Notes: a model not told the origin generated them from the sequence alone. DNA of 49,833 nt from Oscillospiraceae bacterium (GCA_009777515.1 WRLR01000014.1:1-49833); one strand, 5' to 3'. Counted from the stretch's first letter, positions 16,722 through 25,100 are shown. Numbers and translations are program-made.

Positions 16722-17772
16722 AGCGCTGCCCGAGGCAGTATACGGCGCCCTGCGGCGCGAGTCCATCTACCTCTGGCATTACATGTCCATACAGTTTGAG
16801 CAAATTTTCGGATACTACGTGCTTGGCGTCGTTCTGGGTTCGCTCATCTCCGTGTTCGGCAAAGATAAAATTCTCCGGCTGCCCGTTGACATGCGAAGCA
16901 GAGGCAAGGGAGCGAAGGGTATGACCGGCATGTCCGGCATTTCCGGCATGACCGGCATATATGCTTTATCCGGCGCTTCCGGCATATTCACCGCGAGCGT
17001 CATCGGCGTCGCCTCGCCGCTATGCATGTACGGCACAATCCCGATCGCCGCTTCTTTTTCCGAAAAGGGGCTCAAAGACGACTGGCTTGCGGCGTTTATG
17101 ATGTGCTCTATTTTATTGAACCCACAGCTCATCATGTACAGCGCGGCGCTGGGCGCTACGGCCCTGGCCGTCCGCATCGCGTCGTGTTTTGTGTGCGGGC
17201 TGCTGGCCGGCGTCTGCGTGCGCCTTGCATATGTAAACAGAGGCAAGGGTTTCTTCCGCTTTACAAGCTTCGCGGAGCGGTCCGCCGAGGGCAACGCCGA
17301 CGCCAGTAACTCCACCGCCAGTAACGCCGACGCCAGTAACGCCGCAAGAGCAAGCGCTGATACCAACGTCTTTATAAAATTGTTGAAAAATATTTTACGC
17401 AACATAAAAGTGACGGGGCTTTACTTTGTCATCGGCATTATACTCTCCGCCGCTTTTCAGCGCTATGTGCCTGAGAGCGTCATGGTCAACCTGTTTGGCA
17501 ACAACAGGGCATTCGGGACGCTCATGGCGGCGACAATCGGCGTGCCCCTGTATGTCTGCGGCGGTGGGACCATTCCGTTACTGCAGGGCTGGCTGGCGGG
17601 CGGCATGAGCATGGGGGCTGCCGCGGCTTTCATGGTTTCGGGCCCCTCCACAAAAATAACTAACCTCGGCGCCGTAAAAATAGTGCTGGGCGCAAAAAAT
17701 TTCGCCCTCTACATAGCGTTCATAATGTTATATGCGACTTTGATAGGGCTGTTGACGAATATGCTAATATAG
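16714..17772 (+). CDS. ArsP/DUF318-type permease
   Basis: A 352-residue integral membrane protein with about eight helices in two similar halves. Each half has a conserved polar membrane segment: SVIGVASPLCMYGTIPIA and ATIGVPLYVCGGGTIPL, the hallmark of the DUF318 (PF03773, ArsP/YraQ) family, some members of which export organoarsenicals. Between the halves a cytoplasmic loop holds a repeat-rich stretch (NADASNSTASNADASNAA, about 17293-17348). The reading frame is open to 16525 inside the DUF362 gene, but ATG 16714 begins the homology and overlaps the upstream stop by 8 bp, indicating translational coupling. Coupling with an extracytoplasmic DUF362 lipoprotein suggests the two act together, possibly on a metal or metalloid; that is inference. 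Confidence 0.76.
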   Translation: MLEALPEAVYGALRRESIYLWHYMSIQFEQIFGYYVLGVVLGSLISVFGKDKILRLPVDMRSRGKGAKGMTGMSGISGMTGIYALSGASGIFTASVIGVASPLCMYGTIPIAASFSEKGLKDDWLAAFMMCSILLNPQLIMYSAALGATALAVRIASCFVCGLLAGVCVRLAYVNRGKGFFRFTSFAERSAEGNADASNSTASNADASNAARASADTNVFIKLLKNILRNIKVTGLYFVIGIILSAAFQRYVPESVMVNLFGNNRAFGTLMAATIGVPLYVCGGGTIPLLQGWLAGGMSMGAAAAFMVSGPSTKITNLGAVKIVLGAKNFALYIAFIMLYATLIGLLTNMLI

Positions 17773-17801
17773 ATAATAATATCAAAACTGAAAGGGGCCA
17801 T

Positions 17802-18641
17802 ATGCTGCCTACAACCGATTTCCTTGGCGCGAAAATTACTCGACTCATTTTAGGGGACAACCCGTTCACAGGCAACTCATACGTGGAAAGCTGGATACCT
17901 GGCGAAATAATGCTCGACTTCTATACCGCAAACAATGTCGTAAAGACAATGTTCGAGGCCGAATCGAACGGCGTCAACGCCATCATGGCGCTGGGCGACC
18001 CTTTCATCTTGCGCTGTATCCGCCAGTTCCGCAACGAAGGCGGGAAGATGCACGTGCTGTTCCAAAGTTATCCTCCCATTGATTTGGAAACCAACATTCG
18101 ACAAATGCTCAAATGCGAGCCAATCGGCATATATCATCAGGGCGGCACATTGGACATGATGCTCGAAAACGACGAGGACGGCCTTGTCCGCTCCCGCCTG
18201 CAGATGATAAAGGATTCCGGCGTGCCGATGGGCCTTGGCACACATGTGCCAGAAGTTGTCGCGCGGGCGGAGGCGGAGGGCTGGGGCGCCGATTTTTACG
18301 CGTGCTGCCTATACAACGCGCGCCGCCAGAAGCGCGGCGAGACGTCGGGCTTCATCTCCGGCAAAAAGAAAACGCACCTGGTTTTCTTCCCGCAGGATCC
18401 GCCCGTCATGATGGAAACCATGCGCTCGACGCCTAAGCCGTGTATAGCGTTTAAAATACTCGCGGGCGGGCAGCGCATCTTGGACCTTCCGCCGGACGAT
18501 GTCCCTGCCGAAGTCGAGCGCGCCTTCAAGGAGACCTACGAGGGCATCAAACCCGGGGATGTCGCCTGCATCGGTGTATACCAGGGTGACAAGAACCAGC
18601 TAGCCGAAAACTGCGAAACAGTCCGGCGGATACTGGGTTAG
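17802..18641 (+). CDS. Predicted TIM-barrel protein of unknown function
   Basis: A 279-residue soluble protein that I do not place in a named family. Near the N-terminus, KITRLILGDNPFTGNSYVE resembles the start of aldo/keto-reductase-like barrels, and the alternation of hydrophobic strands with helices (VNAIMALGDPFILRCI, MHVLFQSYP, IGIYHQGG, VPMGLGTHVPEVV, ADFYACCLYN, CIAFKILAGGQRI, DVACIGVYQGDKNQ) fits a (beta/alpha)8 barrel. AAAGGGG lies 5 bases before ATG 17802. It follows the permease gene by 29 bp on the same strand, so it is probably in the same transcript. A hairpin at 18729-18750 follows it. No catalytic motif can be named. Confidence 0.7.
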   Translation: MLPTTDFLGAKITRLILGDNPFTGNSYVESWIPGEIMLDFYTANNVVKTMFEAESNGVNAIMALGDPFILRCIRQFRNEGGKMHVLFQSYPPIDLETNIRQMLKCEPIGIYHQGGTLDMMLENDEDGLVRSRLQMIKDSGVPMGLGTHVPEVVARAEAEGWGADFYACCLYNARRQKRGETSGFISGKKKTHLVFFPQDPPVMMETMRSTPKPCIAFKILAGGQRILDLPPDDVPAEVERAFKETYEGIKPGDVACIGVYQGDKNQLAENCETVRRILG

Positions 18642-18728
18642 CCGAATAATAACCATGTAATAACCATTTTGTATGACGCATATGCAATCGTATGGCGCCT
18701 GTGTATTCGTATTATTTAAAATTCGTAG

Positions 18729-18750
18729 GGCGCGATGTCTTCATCGCGCC
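18729..18750. terminator. 9-bp hairpin between convergent genes
   Basis: GGCGCGATG, loop TCTT, CATCGCGCC (perfect arms), preceded by CGTAG and followed by GCCGCGCC. It lies between the convergent barrel-protein and Vsr genes. No U-tract is present. The GTAGG...CGC framing resembles the dispersed palindromes of this window, so it may be a repeat unit serving as a terminator. Confidence 0.45.
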
Positions 18751-18777
18751 GCCGCGCCGCAAGGTATTCCTATAATT

Positions 18778-19242
18778 TTAATCATCATAATAACCGGGAG
18801 CGATATCATGCCTGTCGATGATGCAATGTATTATCGCATCTTGGACTTCGTCTACGCACCCGGATATATTTTTATTAATATCCGTCCCCCAGAACCTCAA
18901 CACAGTCCAGCCAATCCCGAATAATTGCCTGTTTGTTTCGCAGTCCCTGCATATGTTGCGATCTATTTTATTGATCCAATATTCGCTGTTATGATGAATC
19001 CTATGCTTTTTCTCCTCCCAGTCCTTGCCATGCCAAAACTCACCGTCGCAAAAAATGGCGATATTGTGCTTCGTGATGGCAATGTCGGGGACGCCGGGCA
19101 GATTGGCGTAGTTCTTCCTGTAGCGTATGCCCGAGGCCCACAGCGCTTTTCGCAGCAAAACTTCAATCGACGTATTCTTGTTTTTAATACGGCTCATGGT
19201 ATAGCTGCGTTTTGGGTCGGACGCCGGGGGCGATTTACTCAT
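18778..19242 (-). CDS. vsr: Very short patch repair (Vsr) endonuclease
   Basis: A 154-residue protein with the Vsr layout: RSYTMSRIKNKNTSIEVLLRKALW near the N-terminus, then the catalytic region LPGVPDIAITKHNIAIFCDGEFWHGKDW, with the metal-binding Asp in PDIAI and the aromatic/His motif FWHG. The conserved tail WINKIDRNICRDCETNRQL and GWTVLRFWGTDI are also present. Vsr nicks 5' of the T in T:G mismatches produced by deamination of 5-methylcytosine. In E. coli a histidine precedes the FWH motif; here it is Asp, as in a Firmicutes subgroup. No cytosine methyltransferase is in the window. The next gene (URO-D family) ends 20 bp away in the same direction upstream of it. Confidence 0.88.
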   Translation of the reverse strand: MSKSPPASDPKRSYTMSRIKNKNTSIEVLLRKALWASGIRYRKNYANLPGVPDIAITKHNIAIFCDGEFWHGKDWEEKKHRIHHNSEYWINKIDRNICRDCETNRQLFGIGWTVLRFWGTDINKNISGCVDEVQDAIIHCIIDRHDIAPGYYDD

Positions 19243-19262
19243 ATTAAACCCTCACATTGCAG

Positions 19263-20639
19263 TTAATGCTTCGCTGCACATTTTTCGCAGATAAAATCGT
19301 ACAAGCGTTCCAGGCCAAAGCTGCCGGCGTCGGCATTGGCGACGGCGGTAGCGGTAGCGCTGCCAACAGCGCCGGTAGTTGCGCCGGAACTGGCGGCGCC
19401 AACAGCTCCTGCGCCGGAACTAGCGCCCCCAACAGCGTCGGCTGCGGCGTCGGCAGCGGCGTCGGCGTCTAGCGTTATCGACAGGTATAGGCCGCGTATG
19501 TCGAGCGCGTCGATGAGCGCTGCGATTTCGCCGTATGTCAGGTCGGCGGTGATGAGCAGGCACTTGCCCGCTTCTTGCACGGACCGGAAGATATCGATAC
19601 AGTTATATATCGGCGGATCGCCCTCGTCTTTTTGAACTTGGACAAGCTGCAGCCCCTCGACGCTCAGTTGCTCCTGCATCGCATGGTAGCTCGTCGGGTG
19701 CGTATGCACCGAATTATAGTCGAATTGGGCGCACATGCGGTTGTGTATCGGCACGACGAAATCATTCATCTGTTTCGGCGTGACGAGCGCGCACAGGTCC
19801 TCCTGGAAGTGGTTCACAGTCCCGGGCGCCCACAGCCCATATGGATGCAGCATGCCGCCTTCGAATTTCGCAGAGTATGACAGCGTGAGGTTGATGATGT
19901 CCACATGCACCCTGTTGATGCGGTCGAGCATCTGGGCGACGATCCCCGGCTCGTCGACGAACGCGTAAATCATCTCCTCCTGCCCGATAATGGCGCCGTA
20001 TGTGTCCAAACAGCCGCGCATGAGCGATTCTACTACTGGGCGCGAGCTGCCGAAGCGTTCGGAATATTTCACAAGGAATTCTGTGTATTTGTCAAGCCAT
20101 GCATCATCTACGCGGATCTTGTCCGGGTCGCCGGGAGTCTGCTGACAGGGCGTCGATATAAATGAGTGTTCGAGCGCCATGACGCCGCAGCCGAGCAGAC
20201 ATTCCATCCAAGGGATGCCGCCGAACGGCGACACGCCCCTAATCGTGTCGTTGTAAGAGCGCCTGGCTGCGACGCCACCGGCGCCGCCACCAACGCCGCC
20301 ACCAGCGACGCCGCCAACGCCGCCAATGCTGCTGGTTGTACTACCCGCTCCGCCTGCGCCCATAACGCCGGTTGCGCCCATAACGCCGCCGCCACCTCCG
20401 TCGGCCGCGCTCCGGGCGGCGGCATAAGTTATTTCCTCTGCCGTCTGTTCGCAAAACGCGTCTACATCCACCATATCGGGCGTAATCATTTTTCCATGCT
20501 GCATCAGTGCGCGCGACGCCTTCATTTTGTCGTACGGGAAGCGGTCGCCGTAACGGAACGACAGAAGCGGGCGGGATACAGGCTCCCTTTTCCAAAAAGC
20601 GTCATGCATCTTAATTTTCGTATATAAATCGTCATTCAT
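19263..20639 (-). CDS. URO-D family protein with two large low-complexity inserts
   Basis: A 458-residue protein. The core follows the uroporphyrinogen decarboxylase barrel (VSRPLLSFRYGDRFPYDKM, SPFGGIPWMECLLGC, LWAPGTVNHFQEDLCALVTPKQMNDFV, FDYNSVHTHPTSYHAM, LQVQKDEGDPP-like segment, IRGLYLSITLD). Two regions are foreign to the family: residues about 80-125 (Gly/Val/Ala; 20265-20402) and about 390-438 (Ala/Gly/Ser/Thr/Asp; 19326-19472), the second placed just before the last helix. Without them the protein would be about 360 residues, the normal family length. The SD is weak (AAGGA, distant). It lies 30 bp downstream of the threonine-dehydratase-like gene, likely in one minus-strand operon. 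Substrate unknown; methyltransferase-type chemistry is possible. Confidence 0.75.
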   Translation of the reverse strand: MNDDLYTKIKMHDAFWKREPVSRPLLSFRYGDRFPYDKMKASRALMQHGKMITPDMVDVDAFCEQTAEEITYAAARSAADGGGGGVMGATGVMGAGGAGSTTSSIGGVGGVAGGGVGGGAGGVAARRSYNDTIRGVSPFGGIPWMECLLGCGVMALEHSFISTPCQQTPGDPDKIRVDDAWLDKYTEFLVKYSERFGSSRPVVESLMRGCLDTYGAIIGQEEMIYAFVDEPGIVAQMLDRINRVHVDIINLTLSYSAKFEGGMLHPYGLWAPGTVNHFQEDLCALVTPKQMNDFVVPIHNRMCAQFDYNSVHTHPTSYHAMQEQLSVEGLQLVQVQKDEGDPPIYNCIDIFRSVQEAGKCLLITADLTYGEIAALIDALDIRGLYLSITLDADAAADAAADAVGGASSGAGAVGAASSGATTGAVGSATATAVANADAGSFGLERLYDFICEKCAAKH

Positions 20640-20669
20640 ATGATTAATGGAAAATCCTTTTTTATTGAA

Positions 20670-21794
20670 TTAATTGTGCATTAGTATATCTGCCAGCACC
20701 GACGCGTCCATGTTGCCGCCCGAAATAACAAAACATATGGAGCGCCCAGGCCCCGTGTCTATCGCGCCGTCGAGTGCGGCGGCTATACCGACGCAGGCCG
20801 ACGGCTCGGCGACAATATTCGCGCGCGTCACCGTCTCCATCAACGCCCGCCGGATCGGCGCCTCTCCAACCGTCAACATTCTGTCCACGTAGTCTCTGAT
20901 CAACGCGAAATTTATAGGCTCCGCCACATTGACGCGGAGTCCGTCCGCAATAGTCGCGCCCATTTCAACAGTGACAGGCGCGCCCGCGCGTAGGCTGGCC
21001 GTGAACCTCGGTACAGCCGCCGGCTCCACCGCTGTCACGATGGCGCCGGGCATGCAGCCCTTCGCCGCTACAGCCGCACCGCTCACTATCGCCCCGGCGC
21101 CGCAGGGCATGACAATTTCGTCGAACCTGCGCCCCGCCACCATTTCATTCATTTGCTCCATTTGCTCGGAAGCCTCCACGATAATCGTGCCATGGCCGGC
21201 AATCAAGGCGACGTCCGCATACGAGTGAACAAGGCTATAGCCGAATTTTTCAATCAATTCGCCGCATTTGCGTTCCCTCTCTCCTACCGTAAGCCCATGG
21301 AGGACGACTTCCGCTCCATATTCCTTGGTTCCGGCTATCTTCGCAATCGGGGCGTCTTCCGGCATGACGATAACAGATTTTGTGCCGAGTTTTGCGGCAA
21401 TATACGCAACCGCCTGCGCATGGTTCCCGCTGGACGCGGCTGCGACCCCGCGCGCGCGTTCTCCTTCGGAGAGGCTCAACATTTTATTGATAACGCCCCT
21501 CACCTTGAACGAGCCCGTATGCTGGAGGTTCTCTAATTTAAGGAAGATTTGCGCACCGTCGAACAGTTTTTCCAGTTTTTCAGCCCGCAGTAGGGGCGTC
21601 CGTTTGACATACGCACGGTTATTGACATGCGCGGACATGATCATGCCATACGTTACGACGGGCACCACAGCGGGCGACGCGGAACCCGGAATTGTGCCCG
21701 ATGCAGAGCCCGGATTTGAGTCCGTTGCGGAACCCGGAATTTTTTCCGGTGCAGAGCTCGGATTGGCGTATGGCGCGGAACGATGCTTATTCAT
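20670..21794 (-). CDS. Threonine dehydratase-like PLP enzyme (TdcB type) with low-complexity N-terminus
   Basis: A 374-residue protein of fold-type II PLP enzymes. Visible are RTPLLRAEKLEKLFDG, the PLP-lysine motif LQHTGSFKVRGVINKM, SSGNHAQAVAYIA (PLP/substrate binding), a glycine-rich phosphate loop (PCGAGAIVSG) and VISGGNMD at the C-terminus. It lacks the C-terminal ACT domain of biosynthetic IlvA, so it fits the catabolic TdcB / serine-threonine dehydratase group, deaminating L-threonine or L-serine to the 2-oxoacid. Residues 1-46 are an added tail with repeats of SAPEKIPG / SATDSNPG / SASGTIPG. ATG 21794 directly follows the stop codon of the upstream dehydrogenase gene (no intervening base), indicating translational coupling. 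The catalytic part is complete. Confidence 0.85.
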   Translation of the reverse strand: MNKHRSAPYANPSSAPEKIPGSATDSNPGSASGTIPGSASPAVVPVVTYGMIMSAHVNNRAYVKRTPLLRAEKLEKLFDGAQIFLKLENLQHTGSFKVRGVINKMLSLSEGERARGVAAASSGNHAQAVAYIAAKLGTKSVIVMPEDAPIAKIAGTKEYGAEVVLHGLTVGERERKCGELIEKFGYSLVHSYADVALIAGHGTIIVEASEQMEQMNEMVAGRRFDEIVMPCGAGAIVSGAAVAAKGCMPGAIVTAVEPAAVPRFTASLRAGAPVTVEMGATIADGLRVNVAEPINFALIRDYVDRMLTVGEAPIRRALMETVTRANIVAEPSACVGIAAALDGAIDTGPGRSICFVISGGNMDASVLADILMHN

Positions 21795-22793
21795 TTATGC
21801 CAATAGATCCCAGCGTTTAGGATCGATTTCGTAACGCGTTGGCTTGCCCTCCGACGCGTTGATTATGTTTTCCACTACGCACCGCATCAGCGAGTTGTGC
21901 CCCTGCTGCGTGGCGCCGGCGACGTGCGGCGTCAGCAAAACGTTCGGCATGGAGCGGAGCGGGCTGTCCAGCGGCAGAGGCTCCGTGTCGTACACGTCCA
22001 GCGCCGCCCTGATGCGGCCAGTGGAGAGTTCATTTATCAGCGCCGCGCTGTCAATCACGACAGAGCGTGAAGAGTTGATAAATATACCGCCGTCCGGTAC
22101 CCGCGCGATAAGCTTTTGGGTAATCATGCCTTTTGTGGACGGCAGCACAGGCAGATGCACCGATACGACAGGCCGCGACATCACGTCTTCGAGCGCGCCG
22201 AGGCGAACGCCTAGCTTTGCTGCCTCCTCGGGCGAAACATACGGATCGTACGCCAGGATGTCGCACCGGAACGGCGCCAACATCGGCAACAGCGCCCTCG
22301 CCGTAGTCGACAGCGACACAATGCCGATTTCCATCCCGGTCAGTTCCATGCCCTTAACGCTGTCGTCGCCCCAGAGGACGCCGCTGTGCATGTCCCTGTC
22401 CAGCGCGGGCAGTAAGCGGAGCATGGACATAATCACTGCCATGCACCAGTCCGCCACGCTGTCGGCAATCCTGCCGGCGGCGGTAAACACGCGTACGCCC
22501 CGGCCGAACGCCTCGAACGGTATGCGGCTTTTGACAGTCCCGGCGGCGTGGCCGATGTACTTCAAATGAGGGGCGTTATTTAATCCGGCCAAATCCAGCG
22601 CCGGCGAGCCCCATGTGGTCAGCAACACTTCTGTGTCCCCCAGCATGGCGTTTTGTTCGGCTGTCGTATACTCCTTTCCGGTGTGGTTAAACGTAGCGTC
22701 AAAGTTGTTTTTTATTAAGTCTAGGACGTCGGGCGGGCACACATTTTCAAGCCTCGCAGCCGATGGTATGACGAGCGCCTTCAATTTGCTCAT
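21795..22793 (-). CDS. D-isomer-specific 2-hydroxyacid dehydrogenase family protein
   Basis: A 332-residue protein (start ATG 22793; the frame opens 27 bases further up without an SD). The C-terminal half has the catalytic Arg (INSSRSVVID), Glu (LDVYDTEPL) and His (LLTPHVAGAT) of the family. The NAD-binding segment reads GMEIGIVSLSTTARALLPML, where the usual GxGxxG is reduced to a single glycine followed by SLSTTA, so cofactor binding may be altered. DILAYDPYV retains the acidic residue at the end of the second strand that selects NAD. It is upstream of, and coupled to, the dehydratase-like gene. Together they could interconvert a hydroxy/oxo acid with an amino acid, but the substrate is unknown. 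Confidence 0.8.
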   Translation of the reverse strand: MSKLKALVIPSAARLENVCPPDVLDLIKNNFDATFNHTGKEYTTAEQNAMLGDTEVLLTTWGSPALDLAGLNNAPHLKYIGHAAGTVKSRIPFEAFGRGVRVFTAAGRIADSVADWCMAVIMSMLRLLPALDRDMHSGVLWGDDSVKGMELTGMEIGIVSLSTTARALLPMLAPFRCDILAYDPYVSPEEAAKLGVRLGALEDVMSRPVVSVHLPVLPSTKGMITQKLIARVPDGGIFINSSRSVVIDSAALINELSTGRIRAALDVYDTEPLPLDSPLRSMPNVLLTPHVAGATQQGHNSLMRCVVENIINASEGKPTRYEIDPKRWDLLA

Positions 22794-22978
22794 ACAAAAG
22801 GCCATGCACAGACTGTGCACAAATTACCATGAAAACAGCAATGGCAATGGCAAGCTTTAATCCCAATTGCTTGCCTTCGCGCCACAGTTCTGCCCTTTCT
22901 TTTATTTTTCACGCTGTCTCTCCAGTCTCTTCCTTTAATAACCTGTATATACACGCATAATATATTAATCATATATGC

Positions 22979-23110
22979 AAGTCAAACAATACGCCCGCGT
23001 TCGCACCCGCATTCACGCACGCGTTCACACCCGCGTTCACATACGCATACGCACCCACACCCGCATTCACATACGCATACGCGTTCACACCCGCATCCGC
23101 GTACGCAATC
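22979..23110 (+). repeat. Alternating purine-pyrimidine minisatellite
   Basis: Degenerate tandem repeats of the 6-mers CACCCG, CATTCA/CGTTCA and CATACG, for example two copies of ATTCACATACGCATACGC-like sequence. Much of it alternates pyrimidine and purine. It occupies the gap between the divergent dehydrogenase gene (start 22793) and the TetR gene (start 23250). The rest of that 456-bp gap holds the TetR promoter and operator candidates and, near 22960, an AT-rich segment that may be the dehydrogenase promoter. Confidence 0.75.
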
Positions 23111-23163
23111 GCGCATTTACCGAAAATATGACATGCACAATATATCATGACAAAAATAAATCA

Positions 23164-23192
23164 TTGTCAAGCTAACACGCGTATGCTACGAT
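23164..23192 (+). promoter_or_regulatory. Putative promoter of the TetR gene
   Basis: TTGTCA (23164-23169), 17-bp spacer, TACGAT (23187-23192): one and two mismatches to the consensus hexamers at ideal spacing, 58 bp before the ATG. The operator-like palindrome begins 12 bp after the -10 box. Confidence 0.55.
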
Positions 23193-23203
23193 GTAATCTA
23201 CAT

Positions 23204-23223
23204 ACAAACACATGTATGTTTGT
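23204..23223. promoter_or_regulatory. Putative TetR operator
   Basis: ACAAACACATGTATGTTTGT, a 20-bp near-perfect palindrome (8 of 10 base pairs symmetric), covering the predicted transcription start region of the following TetR gene. TetR regulators usually bind such a site and repress their own gene. The link is inferred from position. Confidence 0.5.
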
Positions 23224-23249
23224 TTAATTGTGAAAGGTGAATTGACGCA

Positions 23250-24056
23250 ATGGATACCGACGATAAAATTCTCAGGAATGATCGGCCCGCATACAAAGAC
23301 GGCATGAATGATAATAGCACAAGTGACGGCACAGGCGCGGATGGCGGCAATAGCGCCATGGGCGGCATGAACGATGATATCACAAGTGACGGCACGGGCG
23401 CGGATAGCGGCAATATCACCAAGGGCGGCACGAACGCGGACACGCCGACTACCAAACAACGCATACTCAACAGCGCCGCCAATCTTTTTGCGACAAAAGG
23501 TTACACCGAAACATCAATAAGAGAACTCGCCGCTGCCACAGGGCTTCAGGGCTCGTCGATATATAATCACTTCATTTCTAAAAGCGCCATCCTCGAATAT
23601 ATGCTGGACGATTATGTAAAAGCGAATTCCGGCGCTTATGCGTATGAATACACACGTAAAAACCTGGAAGAAGACCCAACGACCGATGGGATATTAAAAT
23701 GCCTGCAGCTTACATTCACGGGCGAGAGAGCGGAATATTACTTTAAGGTGTTGTGCATGATTATGCAGGAGCAGCACCGAAACATAATAGTAAACGACTA
23801 TGTAAGGGGCAATATCCGGCAGGCGGAAGATCACACGGACATCATCATTACAGTTTTAAAAGATTTGAACATCATCCGGCGCGATACCGATCCGGATTTT
23901 TGGAAAAAAATAGTATCCAGCTTATTTTATACCTTTTCTAACCGCGCCATTCTCGGCAATGGGGACAGCTCGCCAGGTTTCTCGGGCATGGGAATGGTCG
24001 ATCTTTTGAGAGATTTATTTGACAAAATGCTATTGCTGTGCGGCGTTGACAAATAA
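23250..24056 (+). CDS. TetR/AcrR family regulator with repeat-encoded N-terminal tail
   Basis: A 268-residue protein. The DNA-binding domain starts at about residue 67 (TKQRILNSAANLFATKGY, SIRELAAATGLQGSSIYNHF) and is followed by a helical ligand domain that I cannot assign. The first 65 residues are an added tail built from a 63-bp tandem duplication (23301-23363 and 23364-23426), which reads roughly GMNDNSTSDGTGADGGN twice, then a third partial copy. AAAGGTG precedes ATG 23250. An ordinary TetR protein has about 190-210 residues, so the tail accounts for the excess. The candidate operator at 23204-23223 suggests autoregulation. Likely targets are the flanking catabolic genes. Confidence 0.85.
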   Translation: MDTDDKILRNDRPAYKDGMNDNSTSDGTGADGGNSAMGGMNDDITSDGTGADSGNITKGGTNADTPTTKQRILNSAANLFATKGYTETSIRELAAATGLQGSSIYNHFISKSAILEYMLDDYVKANSGAYAYEYTRKNLEEDPTTDGILKCLQLTFTGERAEYYFKVLCMIMQEQHRNIIVNDYVRGNIRQAEDHTDIIITVLKDLNIIRRDTDPDFWKKIVSSLFYTFSNRAILGNGDSSPGFSGMGMVDLLRDLFDKMLLLCGVDK

Positions 24057-24280
24057 TACATTTCGAAAAAATTCAAAAAATTACAGACTCATTCTCGGGT
24101 TTTATTCGAGTTTTATTCTCTTCTTTCGCCTTGCGCTTTAGTCCCATACAACGATATAATCCATATAATAGCCAAATTCATTTGGCAGTGGAGTAAAAAA
24201 TATCTGAAAGGGCGGGGCTGTGGCGCAACTTGACGCATGCTTCACAACAAAATGTGCCAGGTCAGCGCATGGTGTAGTAT

Positions 24281-25066
24281 ATGAAGTATCGTTATAGCAT
24301 TTTTACCAAACCTTACAAAGATTTGTCTATGGACGAACTGGGGAAGAAAGTCGTAGACATGGGGTTTTCGGCTATCGAATACCCGCTGCGGGACGGTTTT
24401 CAAGTGAAGCTGGACGACGCGGAGAACGGCATGGCTGCACTGGCCAAAACCATGGGCGCGTACGGTGTATCCGTATCGAGCGTGGCCGCTACGACGGACG
24501 AGTGGGCGTTCGCCGCCTGCCAGGCCGCCGGTTGCAAAATCTTGCGGATCATGGCGAGGACAGACAAAAATATGCGGTATCTCGACTGGGAAAAGTCGTA
24601 TATCAAGCAACTGGAAGGCCTCGAGCCCCTCACCCGCAAATATGGAGTGACCCTTGGAATCCAAAACCACTGCGGCCCCATGTTGTCCGGCACAATGGAA
24701 TTGAAGCGCGTCGTGGAAAAGTTCGATCCGAAAGCCATCGCCGCTATCTGGGACGCCGGCCACTCCGGGCTCGCCGGCGAGGACACAAAACAGGCGCTCG
24801 ATATCATCTGGGACAATGTGTGCCTCATCAATTTCAAGAACGCGTATTACCGCCGCGTCAACGGGCCGGAAGCCCCCTACGCCAAATTCCACCACCATTT
24901 TACGCTGGGGCGCCACGGGTTCGCCGATTACCCTAAAATTGCCGCGTACATGATTGAACGCGGCTACGAAGGCGACATCTGCCTCCCCGCCGAATATACG
25001 GACGAAGCGCTGGTCGACGAGCTCGCCCCCATCGAACTGGCATATGTCAAATCGCTATTCGAATGA
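24281..25066 (+). CDS. Sugar phosphate isomerase/epimerase (xylose-isomerase-like TIM barrel)
   Basis: A 261-residue protein of the AP-endonuclease-2/xylose isomerase-like superfamily (PF01261). Typical segments are LGKKVVDMGFSAIEYPLRDG, YGVSVSSVAA, CKILRIMART, YGVTLGIQNHCG (metal-site region), AAIWDAGHSGLAGED (Asp/His metal ligands) and a final segment rich in His before GDICLPAEYTD (Glu ligand). Members isomerise or epimerise sugars and sugar acids. It lies 135 bp upstream of a second, related barrel gene. No strong SD is seen before ATG 24281 (the upstream stretch is CAGGTCAGCGC...). The exact substrate is unknown. Confidence 0.82.
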   Translation: MKYRYSIFTKPYKDLSMDELGKKVVDMGFSAIEYPLRDGFQVKLDDAENGMAALAKTMGAYGVSVSSVAATTDEWAFAACQAAGCKILRIMARTDKNMRYLDWEKSYIKQLEGLEPLTRKYGVTLGIQNHCGPMLSGTMELKRVVEKFDPKAIAAIWDAGHSGLAGEDTKQALDIIWDNVCLINFKNAYYRRVNGPEAPYAKFHHHFTLGRHGFADYPKIAAYMIERGYEGDICLPAEYTDEALVDELAPIELAYVKSLFE

Positions 25067-25100
25067 TAATACTTCATATTCGTAATAATTATATCCATCA

